Assembly (NCBI GenBank): GCA_036510735.1
Contig: DATCDK010000158.1
Coordinates: 1-12,284 of the forward strand
DNA length: 12,284 bases
Reading direction: 5' to 3'
Source of the DNA: PALSA-607 sp036510735
Lineage (GTDB): Bacteria; Actinomycetota; Actinomycetes; Acidothermales; Acidothermaceae
Shown: in pieces, positions 1 through 6,780 of the stretch
How positions within the stretch are numbered: position 1 is the first letter of the stretch
Layout: each line of letters begins with the position of its first letter
The notes under the pieces: model-generated
Databases searched by the model: none
Told to the model about the DNA's origin: nothing
What the model saw: the letters and a program-made list of their open reading frames with translations, nothing else
Position numbers and translations under genes: made by a program

Positions 1-76
1 CGATTGCTGCTTCTGTCATGCGGCATTGATTTTTCGGATTGTGAGTCTCGGCTCGCGCAAGTCAGGAGTGGACAGA

Positions 77-1858
77 GTGTCGTTCTTTCCCCGCACGGCA
101 TGGCCGTTGTCGCGGCTGCGTCCACGGATAGACGAGGCCGACGACGCCAACGCGGACGTCGAACCCGCCGCCACCGCGGCGGACGCCCCGAACTGGCGAC
201 GGCGAGTGCGCATCGTCCTTTCGCGGATCGCGACCGTGCTTGCCTTCCTGTTGCTGTGGGCGGCGCTCGTTTCGCCGAACCAGCCCAGCTACGTCACGCC
301 TGGCACCTTCCTTCGGATCCCCCTCGAAGGACTCGTCATTGTTGCGCTCGGTCTGCTGCTGCCGCCGCGGTGGAGGCGGATCCTGGCCGGCGTCGCCGGG
401 GCATTGTTCGCGGTGCTCGCCATCGTCAAGCTCCTCAACCTGGGGTTCTTCTACGAGCTCGACCGGCCGTTTAATCCCATCGGTGACTGGGCGAGCTTCG
501 GGCCTGCGGCCGGCGTCCTGCGCGACTCGGCCGGCGAATTCTGGACCGTCGTCGCGGTGGTCGGTGCGATACTCCTGGTCCTGTTCTTACTCGTCTTCGT
601 GACCATGTCGGCCATACACGTGACGACGCTCGCGGCGCGGCATCGCGGTGGGTCGGCCCGTGTCGTCACCGCACTCGCCGTCGTATGGGCACTGTGCGCG
701 GCGTTCGGCGTCCAGGCCATCGGCGGAGCAAGCGTCGCGTCGGCGACGACTGCCAGGCTGGCTGACAGCGAGGTGCACCTGGTCCATGCAGACATCAACG
801 ACCAGCACACGTTCGCCGCCGACCTCAAGTCGCCCGACCCGTTCGCCATCACGCCCGGCAAGGACCTACTCACCGGTCTGCGAGGCAAGGACGTGTTGGT
901 CGTGTTCGTCGAGAGCTACGGTCAGGTGGCCGTCCAAGGCACGTTCTTCTCACCGCCGATCGACGCGATACTCAACTCCGGCACAGCTGAGTTGCAGGCT
1001 GCCGGGTACTCGTCAAAAAGCGCGTTTATGACGTCGCCAACCTTCGGCGGCATCAGCTGGCTGGCGCACTCGACCTTGCAGACGGGGCTTTGGGTCGACA
1101 ACGTGCAGCGCTACGCCCAGCTCACCGCCAGCAACCGCCTGACACTGAGCGACGCGTTCAACAAAGCCGGCTGGCGAACCGTCGCGGACGTGCCCTCGAA
1201 CGAGAAAAGCTGGCCCGAAGGAAAAACCTTCTACCACTACGACCAGCTCTACAACCAATTCAACGTCGGCTATACCGGGCCGAATTTCAGCTATGCCAAA
1301 GTGCCTGACCAGTACACGCTCGCGAAGTTTCAGCAGTTGGAATTAGCGCCGGGGCATGCCCCAGTGTTTGCAGAGATCGATCTTGACTCGTCACACACGC
1401 CTTGGGCCCCCCTGCCGCACATGGTCCCAGAGAACGCTCTCGGGAATGGCTCGATCTACGACGGGATGCCCGAGCAAGGACAGCAGCCGGCCACGGTCTG
1501 GCGCAGCGCTCACGACGTGCAAGCTTCTTACGGTCAATCCGTCCAGTACTCGATGACCGCACTCATCTCGTGGCTCCAGACCGTCAACGACAAGAACCTC
1601 GTGGTGATCGCACTCGGCGACCACCAGCCCGCGACGATCGTCAGTGGCTCGACGCCGACTCACGACGTGCCGATCTCGATCATCAGCCAAGACCCGAAGG
1701 TGATGGATCGAATCTCTGCCTGGGGCTGGCAAGACGGTCTGCTACCGAGCCCACAGGCACCCGTGTGGTCGATGGACACATTCCGCGGCCGTTTCCTTAC
1801 CTCATACGGACCACACCCACCGAGCACCCTCGCGGGCGTCCTCGCATCTCCGCACTGA
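77..1858 (+). CDS. Polytopic membrane protein with extracytoplasmic sulfatase/alkaline-phosphatase-fold domain
   Basis: Probable membrane-anchored phospho- or sulfo-transferase/hydrolase of the LtaS/sulfatase superfamily; substrate unknown. The reading frame is open from a TTG at 26, but I prefer GTG 77 (593 aa) because an AGGAG lies 8 nt upstream at 64-68. Numbering from GTG 77, a short acidic, Ala-rich N-terminus is followed by about five hydrophobic segments (roughly 46-66, 81-95, 102-125, 156-180, 194-215). A catalytic-type domain follows from about 265. Visible sulfatase-fold signatures are a VFVESYG strand with a metal-ligand Glu (about 279), SPTFGGISW containing the likely Thr/Ser nucleophile (about 322-327), a DSSHTPW histidine (about 440) and LGDHQP (about 514-516). 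This order resembles the Glu, Thr, His, Asp-His set of lipoteichoic acid synthases. It has no evident functional link to the sugar locus to its right. Its TGA directly abuts the stop of the convergent methyltransferase. The fold is fairly certain; the reaction is not. Confidence 0.85.
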   Translation: MSFFPRTAWPLSRLRPRIDEADDANADVEPAATAADAPNWRRRVRIVLSRIATVLAFLLLWAALVSPNQPSYVTPGTFLRIPLEGLVIVALGLLLPPRWRRILAGVAGALFAVLAIVKLLNLGFFYELDRPFNPIGDWASFGPAAGVLRDSAGEFWTVVAVVGAILLVLFLLVFVTMSAIHVTTLAARHRGGSARVVTALAVVWALCAAFGVQAIGGASVASATTARLADSEVHLVHADINDQHTFAADLKSPDPFAITPGKDLLTGLRGKDVLVVFVESYGQVAVQGTFFSPPIDAILNSGTAELQAAGYSSKSAFMTSPTFGGISWLAHSTLQTGLWVDNVQRYAQLTASNRLTLSDAFNKAGWRTVADVPSNEKSWPEGKTFYHYDQLYNQFNVGYTGPNFSYAKVPDQYTLAKFQQLELAPGHAPVFAEIDLDSSHTPWAPLPHMVPENALGNGSIYDGMPEQGQQPATVWRSAHDVQASYGQSVQYSMTALISWLQTVNDKNLVVIALGDHQPATIVSGSTPTHDVPISIISQDPKVMDRISAWGWQDGLLPSPQAPVWSMDTFRGRFLTSYGPHPPSTLAGVLASPH

Positions 1859-2620
1859 CTACGATTTCTGCGCAACGAAAGCGATTTTGCGGATCCGTCC
1901 TCGACTAAGCCAGTCGCTCCAGAGCTGGTGGGCGGCCAGCAGTTCGTCGAGTGCTTGTGGTCCGATCTGCTCTGCAATGTTGGTAGCGTCCGCGGCGAAC
2001 GCGCTGATCAACGAATCCGCCACGTCGCGGTGCGACCGACTGCAGTCATCCTGCCAGCGCACAACCAGCCCGACCTGCCGCAAGAGCGCGATCATCTCGT
2101 GCAGCGGAGTGAGCCAGACTGTGTCGGGGTCCGGCATGCTCTCTCGCTCCGCCGCTGTGAGGGGTAGACCCTCTTCCATCGTGAAGGCGAACCGTCCGCC
2201 GGTTCTGAGCGCCCCGGAGACATCCTTCAGGAGCGCCTGTTTGTCGGGGAAGGCGAGCATCGTCTCAAGCAGGAGCACCACGTCGAACGAACCGGGAGGG
2301 GCCGGCGGGATCTGCGCGACCTCAAAGCGACACGGGAGATCTGCAGTGCGCTGGCGCGCAATGTCGATGGCGCTGGAGCTCGAATCGATGCCCAGATAGT
2401 TGCATCCGAACTCCGCGGTGATGAACCGGCCGGGCCCGGCAATTCCGCAGCACAGGTCCAGCACGGAGACATCTGGTGCGATGCCGGCTTCAACCGCCAG
2501 AGCGCGAATCTCGCTCGCACGCATGAAGCTTTCCTGCTCGACGAACTCGCCGGGGGCGTACGCCGAGACGCGCGCTCGCCGCAGGGCATGCACAAACGGC
2601 CCACGCTCGTCCTGCTTCAT
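1859..2620 (-). CDS. Class I SAM-dependent methyltransferase
   Basis: A 253-aa protein that probably transfers a methyl group from S-adenosylmethionine to an unidentified acceptor. It shows the Rossmann-type methyltransferase fold. Motif I is VLDLCCGIAGPGRF (about 53-66), with a CG-x-AG-x-G loop in place of the commoner GxGxG. An acidic end of strand 2 follows at YLGIDSS (about 75-81, Asp79 expected to contact the ribose), then SFDVVLLLETM as motif IV (about 111-121) and ALRTGGRFAFT as the post-motif strand (about 137-147). The length is normal for a stand-alone enzyme. The start is ATG 2620; no strong Shine-Dalgarno is visible, only GGAA on the - strand about 5 nt upstream. The gene is convergent with the membrane sulfatase-like gene, with zero bases between the two stops, and runs in the same direction as the GntR gene 248 bp upstream. 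Nothing connects it to the sugar pathway except position. Confidence 0.85.
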   Translation of the reverse strand: MKQDERGPFVHALRRARVSAYAPGEFVEQESFMRASEIRALAVEAGIAPDVSVLDLCCGIAGPGRFITAEFGCNYLGIDSSSSAIDIARQRTADLPCRFEVAQIPPAPPGSFDVVLLLETMLAFPDKQALLKDVSGALRTGGRFAFTMEEGLPLTAAERESMPDPDTVWLTPLHEMIALLRQVGLVVRWQDDCSRSHRDVADSLISAFAADATNIAEQIGPQALDELLAAHQLWSDWLSRGRIRKIAFVAQKS

Positions 2621-2868
2621 CGCTGTTCCATGGGCACACTGCTGATACGAAAACTCGGAGCGGGCGGTTCAGGCAATTGACGCTCGATGGGGTGCAGGCA
2701 GGAGCTAAAGAGCCAGGTCAAGATCCCGTCAGTTTACGTCCCGCGGCGCGGTGCGGTGGTGCGGCGACTGCTGCTTCGCGCAGACTCGAGAGGTCCAAGG
2801 CGCCGCCGAAACCGCCGGCGCGCGGCCGGTAGCCCAGGCGACGCAAAGGCTGTGCATTTCGATTGAAG
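2621..2868. other. Intergenic spacer between regulator and methyltransferase
   Basis: This 248-bp GC-rich spacer separates two - strand genes. I find no recognisable gene, tRNA or repeat in it. Short open frames crossing it on both strands are continuations of shadow frames and show no protein family. It presumably holds the end of the GntR transcript and the promoter of the methyltransferase; no convincing -35/-10 pair could be picked out. Confidence 0.5.
2811..2830 (-). terminator. Possible hairpin downstream of the GntR gene
   Basis: The sequence forms ACCG-CCG, a GCGCG loop, then CGG-c-CGGT: seven base pairs with one bulged C, about 38 nt past the GntR stop on the - strand. No T-tract follows, so this is only a candidate. 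In DNA this GC-rich a hairpin of this size can arise by chance. Confidence 0.25.
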
Positions 2869-3702
2869 CTAGGTCGAGCGGATGCCGCCGCGGGGACCGA
2901 CTGTGGTTGTGCGTCCCGAACCGATCGGCTTTCTGCGCGACTTCGTTCCGCGGTGGTCCGGCGGTCTGCGTCGCTGCCACGCATCGCTGATGTGTGTATC
3001 CATGACACGCTCCGAAAGGTCGGGGTCCCCCGCCTCGATTGCGTCGAAGATCGCCTGGTGTTCCAGGAGCGTTTGGTGCATGAGCGTCGGAGACACACCT
3101 CCGACGTAGCGCGCACTGTCCCGGGCTCGTTCGTACAAGACCCGGGCGATACTTTCTGCGAGGCGGTTACCCGAGATTGACATCACGGCCTCATGAAACG
3201 CGACATCAGCCACGTGAAACTCGACGGGCGCTTCGACCGTCTGGCGCATCGTTTCGAGGATGTCACGCAGCACTTCAATCTCGGTCGGGGTACGCACTCT
3301 CGCGGCCTCGCCGGCCATCGCGGCCTCGAGACGCGCTCGGACGATGCTCAGCTCGTCGAGCACGCCCAGCGTCTTGTCGTGGGCGATGAGGGACGTCAAA
3401 ACGACTCGATCCATCATCGTCCAGGCGCTCGTCGGCTGGACTACAGTCCCCCTCCCCTGGACGACCTTCACCAAGCCCTTTTCTTCGAGGCGCTTGACCG
3501 ACTCGCGAAGGACAGTTCTGCTGACGCCGAACTGTTGGCTCAACGGGAGCTCCGGGGGAAGCGAATCCCCTGGTAATACCTCGCCAGACACGATGACGTT
3601 CACCAGGCCTTCAACGACCGCCACGCCCAGTTTTGCAGGCGTGCGTGCCTCGATGGACAAGATCTGATTCGGGCGTTGGCCCGCCCCAGCCTGCTGCGTC
3701 AT
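2869..3702 (-). CDS. GntR-family (FadR subfamily, FCD domain) transcriptional regulator
   Basis: A 277-aa DNA-binding regulator, likely the ligand-responsive repressor of the adjacent sugar-acid genes. The N-terminal winged helix-turn-helix spans about 27-90 and has the classical GntR features: PGDSLPPE, QFGVSRTVLRESVKRLEEKGLV and GRGTVV. An all-helical FCD ligand domain follows (about 115-242). It keeps the usual metal/ligand residues: Asp166 and His170 (DVAFH), His215 (LLEHQAIF) and His237 (DTHISD), typical of FadR relatives that sense sugar acids or other carboxylates. After the FCD domain there is an unusual basic, Gly/Arg/Thr-rich tail of about 35 residues. The start is ATG 3700-3702; no clear Shine-Dalgarno is visible. 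The gene is divergent from the dehydratase operon, with a palindrome in the shared promoter region, which suggests autoregulation plus control of the catabolic genes. The effector is inferred, not shown. Confidence 0.9.
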   Translation of the reverse strand: MTQQAGAGQRPNQILSIEARTPAKLGVAVVEGLVNVIVSGEVLPGDSLPPELPLSQQFGVSRTVLRESVKRLEEKGLVKVVQGRGTVVQPTSAWTMMDRVVLTSLIAHDKTLGVLDELSIVRARLEAAMAGEAARVRTPTEIEVLRDILETMRQTVEAPVEFHVADVAFHEAVMSISGNRLAESIARVLYERARDSARYVGGVSPTLMHQTLLEHQAIFDAIEAGDPDLSERVMDTHISDAWQRRRPPDHRGTKSRRKPIGSGRTTTVGPRGGIRST

Positions 3703-3829
3703 GGGCGCAGTGTACGCAAGGGTGGCACCGAACCCTAGAGGCTAGACATGTGATGTATGCTGTTTGCGCTCTGGCGGTCGCCGGAGCCCCCACGCTTCGG
3801 TCGCCCCAGTAAGGATGCGCGCAACGTTC
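3703..3829. promoter_or_regulatory. Divergent promoter region between regulator and dehydratase operon
   Basis: These 127 bp separate the starts of the GntR gene (-) and the dehydratase gene (+), so they must carry both promoters. They contain the palindrome at 3746-3756. A weak TATGCT (-10-like) lies at 3756-3761 on the + strand without a good -35 partner. I could not assign transcription starts. Confidence 0.55.
3746..3756. promoter_or_regulatory. Candidate GntR operator, ACAT-GTG-ATGT
   Basis: An 11-bp perfect inverted repeat with 4-bp arms and a GTG centre, in the middle of the divergent promoter region. The second divergent region of the locus carries ACGT-GTG-ACGT at 8969-8979. That site has the same length and centre, and its two differences fall at mirror positions, so the symmetry is kept. 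FadR-subfamily regulators are known to bind short palindromes of the type GT-Nx-AC. The role as operator is inferred from position, symmetry and recurrence. Confidence 0.5.
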
Positions 3830-4996
3830 ATGAAGATCACGGGCTTCCGCACGCTAATGACGGAGCAGCACTGGGGCCGCCCAGTTGGGGACGTCAATGG
3901 GTTCATTCGCGACGGCATCACCGAGGTTCCCGTTGTCATCATCGAGACCGACGGTGGTCTCGAGGGGATCGGCGTGGGCTCCCACACTGATATCGACCGA
4001 GTCTTCCCAGCGCTCGAGGGCCAGGATCCCCGCGCGACATTCGCGCTCTACGACCGGATGCTGGCACACGTCTTCAAGTCGGGCCACAGCGGAGCGACCT
4101 TCGGTGGCATCGGCACGTTGGATATGGCGTTGTGGGACCTCAAGGCCAAGATGGCGGGCGAACCGCTGTGGCGAACGTTGGGTGCGCGTGATCGCTACGT
4201 ACCCGGCTACGCATCTGCGCTCGAAATCGCGGTCGGTGATGACGAGCTCGAAGCTCTGTATGCCGGCTGGGTCGACCGTGGATTCACCAGCGTCAAGGTG
4301 AAAGGAGGACTTGACTTCGACCGCGATGTCGCTCGGCTTACAACAATCTGCGACATCTTCCGCGCCAACAGTGCACGACCCGCAATCATGCTCGACGCCA
4401 ACGAGTCGTGGAGTCGCAAGCAGGCAATCCGCTACATCTGTGCCCTCGAAGCCATGTTCGACCTTACGTGGGTAGAAGAGCCACTACGAAGATGGGACGC
4501 CGAGGGGCTCGCGATGGTCGGCCGATCGGTTCGAGCCGCGATCGCCACCGGCGAAAACCTCACCGGACTCGAACAGTACAAGCCCTTACTCGACGCGAGC
4601 GCGGTCGACGTCGTGCAGGCCGGCAGCGTCTGGGGAATCACCCACTTCCTTCGAGTGGCAACCGTCGCACACAGCCGTGACCTGCCGATCAGCCCCGTCG
4701 GATACAACACGAACCCGGTTGCCCACGCCGCCGCGTCGGTTCCCAACCATCTCGCGATCGAGATCCAAAGCCTTGGGACGCCCATTGGGCTCGCGGTCGA
4801 TCAGACTGTTGCCGACGGCGGCGTGGTCCTCGGCGATGAACCTGGCAACGGTCTGTCAGTTGATGAGGCGACGATCGCCGCTTCGGGGGCGCGTCTGGCA
4901 TGGTCGGATCCCGCCGGCCCACACGTGCGCCCTCAGCGTGCGGGACTTCGCCTGGTCTCTGAGGAGTCGGCAGCGCATCGCGTCGGCATGTCGTGA
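3830..4996 (+). CDS. Enolase-superfamily (mandelate racemase/muconate lactonizing type) sugar-acid dehydratase
   Basis: Likely dehydrates an aldonate (galactonate-, fuconate- or gluconate-like) to its 2-keto-3-deoxy acid. I choose ATG 3830 (388 aa) because MKITGFRT is the usual N-terminus of this family; ATG 3815 is possible, and the frame is open back to a TTG at 3764. The N-terminal capping domain spans about 1-125. The barrel shows the VKVKGG pair (Lys156 and Lys158) and three Mg ligands: Asp189 (LDAN), Glu216 (WVEEP) and Glu242 (TGEN). The usual barrel strand 6-7 segment, QPD..RVGGIT then SPH, reads QAGSVWGIT and SPVGYN here. The Asp and His of the standard catalytic dyad are therefore not evident, and the exact substrate class is uncertain. 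Its last bases (GTGA) overlap the aldolase start, and the aldolase acts next in the presumed pathway with the kinase. Confidence 0.85.
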   Translation: MKITGFRTLMTEQHWGRPVGDVNGFIRDGITEVPVVIIETDGGLEGIGVGSHTDIDRVFPALEGQDPRATFALYDRMLAHVFKSGHSGATFGGIGTLDMALWDLKAKMAGEPLWRTLGARDRYVPGYASALEIAVGDDELEALYAGWVDRGFTSVKVKGGLDFDRDVARLTTICDIFRANSARPAIMLDANESWSRKQAIRYICALEAMFDLTWVEEPLRRWDAEGLAMVGRSVRAAIATGENLTGLEQYKPLLDASAVDVVQAGSVWGITHFLRVATVAHSRDLPISPVGYNTNPVAHAAASVPNHLAIEIQSLGTPIGLAVDQTVADGGVVLGDEPGNGLSVDEATIAASGARLAWSDPAGPHVRPQRAGLRLVSEESAAHRVGMS

Positions 4997-5628
4997 CGCC
5001 TCTCGCTCAATTGCGAACGCATGCCGTTCTCCCGGTCATCATCGCCGATGACCGCGACTGTGCCGACTCGTTAGGAGATGCGCTGGTTGCCGGTGGCCTG
5101 CCGCTGGCCGAAGTGACGCTTCGGACGCCAGCCGCACTGGACGTCATACGCGTCCTTGCGCAGCGGACAGACATCCTTGTCGGTGCCGGGACGGTGCTGA
5201 CCGCGGATCAAGTCGATGCGTCTGTCGACGCCGGTGCGGCGTTTATCGTGTCGCCAGGGCTTAGCCGCGCCGTCGTCGGTCGCTGTCTCGATCGCGCGGT
5301 GTTGCCGATACCGGGTGCAGTTACTGCAACGGAAGTGCAAGCCGCGCTTGAGTTCGGTTTGGACACCGTCAAGTTCTTTCCAGCCGAGTCGGCAGGCGGA
5401 AGTGCAGCAATTTCGGCGCTCGCCGCTCCCTTCGCCTCGATGTCCTTTGTTCCGACAGGCGGTGTCAACGAGTCCAACCTCGACAGCTACCTCGCCCTGC
5501 CGAGTGTGATCGCTGTGGGTGGGTCGTGGATGGTCCCGCGCGAGCTCGTGCGTTCGCACGACGTCGCAGGACTCGTTGGCGTGATCTCCAGCGCCGTCGT
5601 CCGGGTCAAGAACTCGCGCCCGCACTGA
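4993..5628 (+). CDS. eda: 2-keto-3-deoxy-6-phosphogluconate/-phosphogalactonate aldolase
   Basis: A class I aldolase of 211 aa, the usual length of this family. It cleaves a 2-keto-3-deoxy-6-phospho-sugar acid to pyruvate and glyceraldehyde 3-phosphate in the cytoplasm. The Schiff-base lysine is Lys127 in DTVKFFPAE. The catalytic Glu40 and substrate-contact Arg44 sit in AEVTLRTP. Other family marks are VGAGTVLT (63-70), FIVSPG (84-89), PIPGAVT (105-111) and the phosphate-binding PTGGVN (154-159). The start is GTG 4993, overlapping the dehydratase stop as GTGA, so translation is probably coupled. The kinase starts 17 nt past the stop. Eda (KDPG) and DgoA (KDPGal) enzymes share these motifs; the galactosidase further right makes a galactonate role plausible, but the sequence alone cannot decide. 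Confidence 0.92.
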   Translation: MTPLAQLRTHAVLPVIIADDRDCADSLGDALVAGGLPLAEVTLRTPAALDVIRVLAQRTDILVGAGTVLTADQVDASVDAGAAFIVSPGLSRAVVGRCLDRAVLPIPGAVTATEVQAALEFGLDTVKFFPAESAGGSAAISALAAPFASMSFVPTGGVNESNLDSYLALPSVIAVGGSWMVPRELVRSHDVAGLVGVISSAVVRVKNSRPH

Positions 5629-5644
5629 CCGAAAGGGGTCACAC

Positions 5645-6745
5645 GTGCTTGAGCCCGCCGTCCGGCCAAGTGACGTCCGGTTTGACATCGTTTCGCTGGG
5701 CGAAGTCATGTTGCGCTTCGATCCAGGCGCGGGGCGAATCCGGACGAGCCGCGAATTCCGTGTGTGGGAAGGGGGCGGTGAATACAACGTCGCTCGGGGC
5801 CTCCGCCGGGTGTTCGGCCTTCGCGCAGGCATCGTCACCGCGCTTGCCGACAATGAGGTGGGACGACTAGTCGAGGACCTGATGCTGAGCGGCGGCCTCG
5901 ACACCTCGTTCGTCCGGTGGGTCGACTACGACGGTGTCGGGCGAGCGGCGCGCAACGGCCTCAACTTCACCGAACGGGGTTTCGGTGTCCGCGGCGCCGT
6001 GGGTGTCAGCGACCGCGGCCACACCGCGGTATCGCAACTGGCGCCGGGCGATGTCGATTGGGACTACCTGTTCGGCACCCTCGGGGTGCGCTGGTTCCAT
6101 ACCGGAGGAATCTTCGCTGGGCTCTCCCCCTCGGCGGCCGATACGGCCGTGGAGGCGGCTCGAGCCGCCAGGCGGCACGGCACGATGGTCTCGTACGACC
6201 TGAACTATCGTCCAAGCCTTTGGACGTCTGCCGGTGGCCAATCCAGCGCGCAGGCTGTCAACCGAGCCATTGCGCCCTACGTCGACGTGATGCTCGGCAA
6301 CGAGGAGGACTTCACAGCGGCTCTCGGCTTCGAGGTCGATGCCGCAGATGTCGATCTGACTCGTCTTGAGGTCGAAAGATTCGCCGCGATGATCCGAAAC
6401 GTTGCGGCCGCGTATCCCAACCTGAAGGCCATCGCGACGACACTTCGCCGTGTGCACAGCGCAACGATCAACGACTGGGGCGCGGTTGCCTGGTCGCCCG
6501 GGACCGACATCGTGCGCGCCGTCGACCGTGAGCGCATCGAGATCTACGATCGAGTCGGCGGCGGCGACTCGTTTGCCTCCGGGCTGATCTACGGCCTGCT
6601 GTCCGGCGAGTCATTGCAGACCGCCGTTGACTACGGAGCGGCGCATGGCGCGCTCGCGATGACCACGCCGGGTGACACGTCGATGATGAGCAAGGCCGAC
6701 GTGGTCAAACTTGCTCGCGGAGGCGCCGCCCGCGTCGATCGATAG
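5645..6745 (+). CDS. kdgK: PfkB-family 2-keto-3-deoxygluconate/-galactonate kinase
   Basis: A ribokinase-fold sugar kinase of 366 aa that probably phosphorylates a 2-keto-3-deoxy-aldonate on its 6-OH with ATP, supplying the aldolase encoded just upstream. The N-terminal strand is DIVSLGEVMLRFDP (14-27), followed by WEGGGEYNVARGL (41-53), the PfkB signature region that binds sugar. YDLNYRPSLW (184-193) is characteristic of KDG kinases. VGGGDSFASGL (304-314) is the second PfkB signature, with Asp308 as the expected catalytic base. The start is GTG 5645, preceded by AAAGGGG at 5632-5638 with a 6-nt spacer. It is longer than most KDG kinases (about 310-340 aa); some of the excess is an extended N-terminus and the segment around 228-260. 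It is the last gene of the + operon, and a hairpin follows before the convergent operon. Family confident; substrate inferred. Confidence 0.88.
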   Translation: MLEPAVRPSDVRFDIVSLGEVMLRFDPGAGRIRTSREFRVWEGGGEYNVARGLRRVFGLRAGIVTALADNEVGRLVEDLMLSGGLDTSFVRWVDYDGVGRAARNGLNFTERGFGVRGAVGVSDRGHTAVSQLAPGDVDWDYLFGTLGVRWFHTGGIFAGLSPSAADTAVEAARAARRHGTMVSYDLNYRPSLWTSAGGQSSAQAVNRAIAPYVDVMLGNEEDFTAALGFEVDAADVDLTRLEVERFAAMIRNVAAAYPNLKAIATTLRRVHSATINDWGAVAWSPGTDIVRAVDRERIEIYDRVGGGDSFASGLIYGLLSGESLQTAVDYGAAHGALAMTTPGDTSMMSKADVVKLARGGAARVDR

Positions 6746-6755
6746 CGATGCAGGT

Positions 6756-6780
6756 TCGTCGCTTCGACGGTCCGCGACGA
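6756..6780. terminator. Hairpin between convergent operons, likely bidirectional terminator
   Basis: The arms TCGTCGC (6756-6762) and GCGACGA (6774-6780) form a perfect 7-bp stem around an 11-nt loop. A competing tighter hairpin, CGTCG-CTT-CGACG, lies at 6757-6769. It occupies nearly the whole 35-bp gap between the kinase stop and the aldo/keto reductase stop, where a terminator serving both strands is expected. There is no T-tract, which is common in actinobacteria. Confidence 0.5.

Noticed and set aside
26..76. TTG start at 26 for the membrane sulfatase-like protein
   Set aside because: GTG 77 has an AGGAG at a good distance; the extra 17 residues look like untranslated leader. The window edge prevents a fuller check.
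304..314. Residues 304-309 of the kinase: VGGGDS in place of the commoner GAGD signature
   Set aside because: The GGGD form is normal for 2-keto-3-deoxygluconate kinases in the PfkB family, so it is not a lesion. (Coordinates here are residue numbers of the kinase.)
2621..2868. tRNA or small RNA in the spacer below the GntR gene
   Set aside because: No cloverleaf arms or TTC-type T-loop in proper spacing could be found; only GC-rich sequence with one weak hairpin.
3764..3829. TTG 3764 as the dehydratase start
   Set aside because: No ribosome binding site and an atypical Arg-rich extension; the family N-terminus begins at MKITGFRT (ATG 3830).
5636..5646. Third copy of the candidate operator (reverse strand ACGTGTGAC..) at the kinase start
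   Set aside because: Only one arm and the centre match, the palindrome is broken, and it lies in the ribosome binding/start region inside an operon, so it is most likely coincidence.
5071..5904. - strand frame of 277 codons antisense to the aldolase and kinase
   Set aside because: Shadow frame: low-complexity Arg/Ser/Thr composition and no motif, while both + strand genes are complete with catalytic residues.
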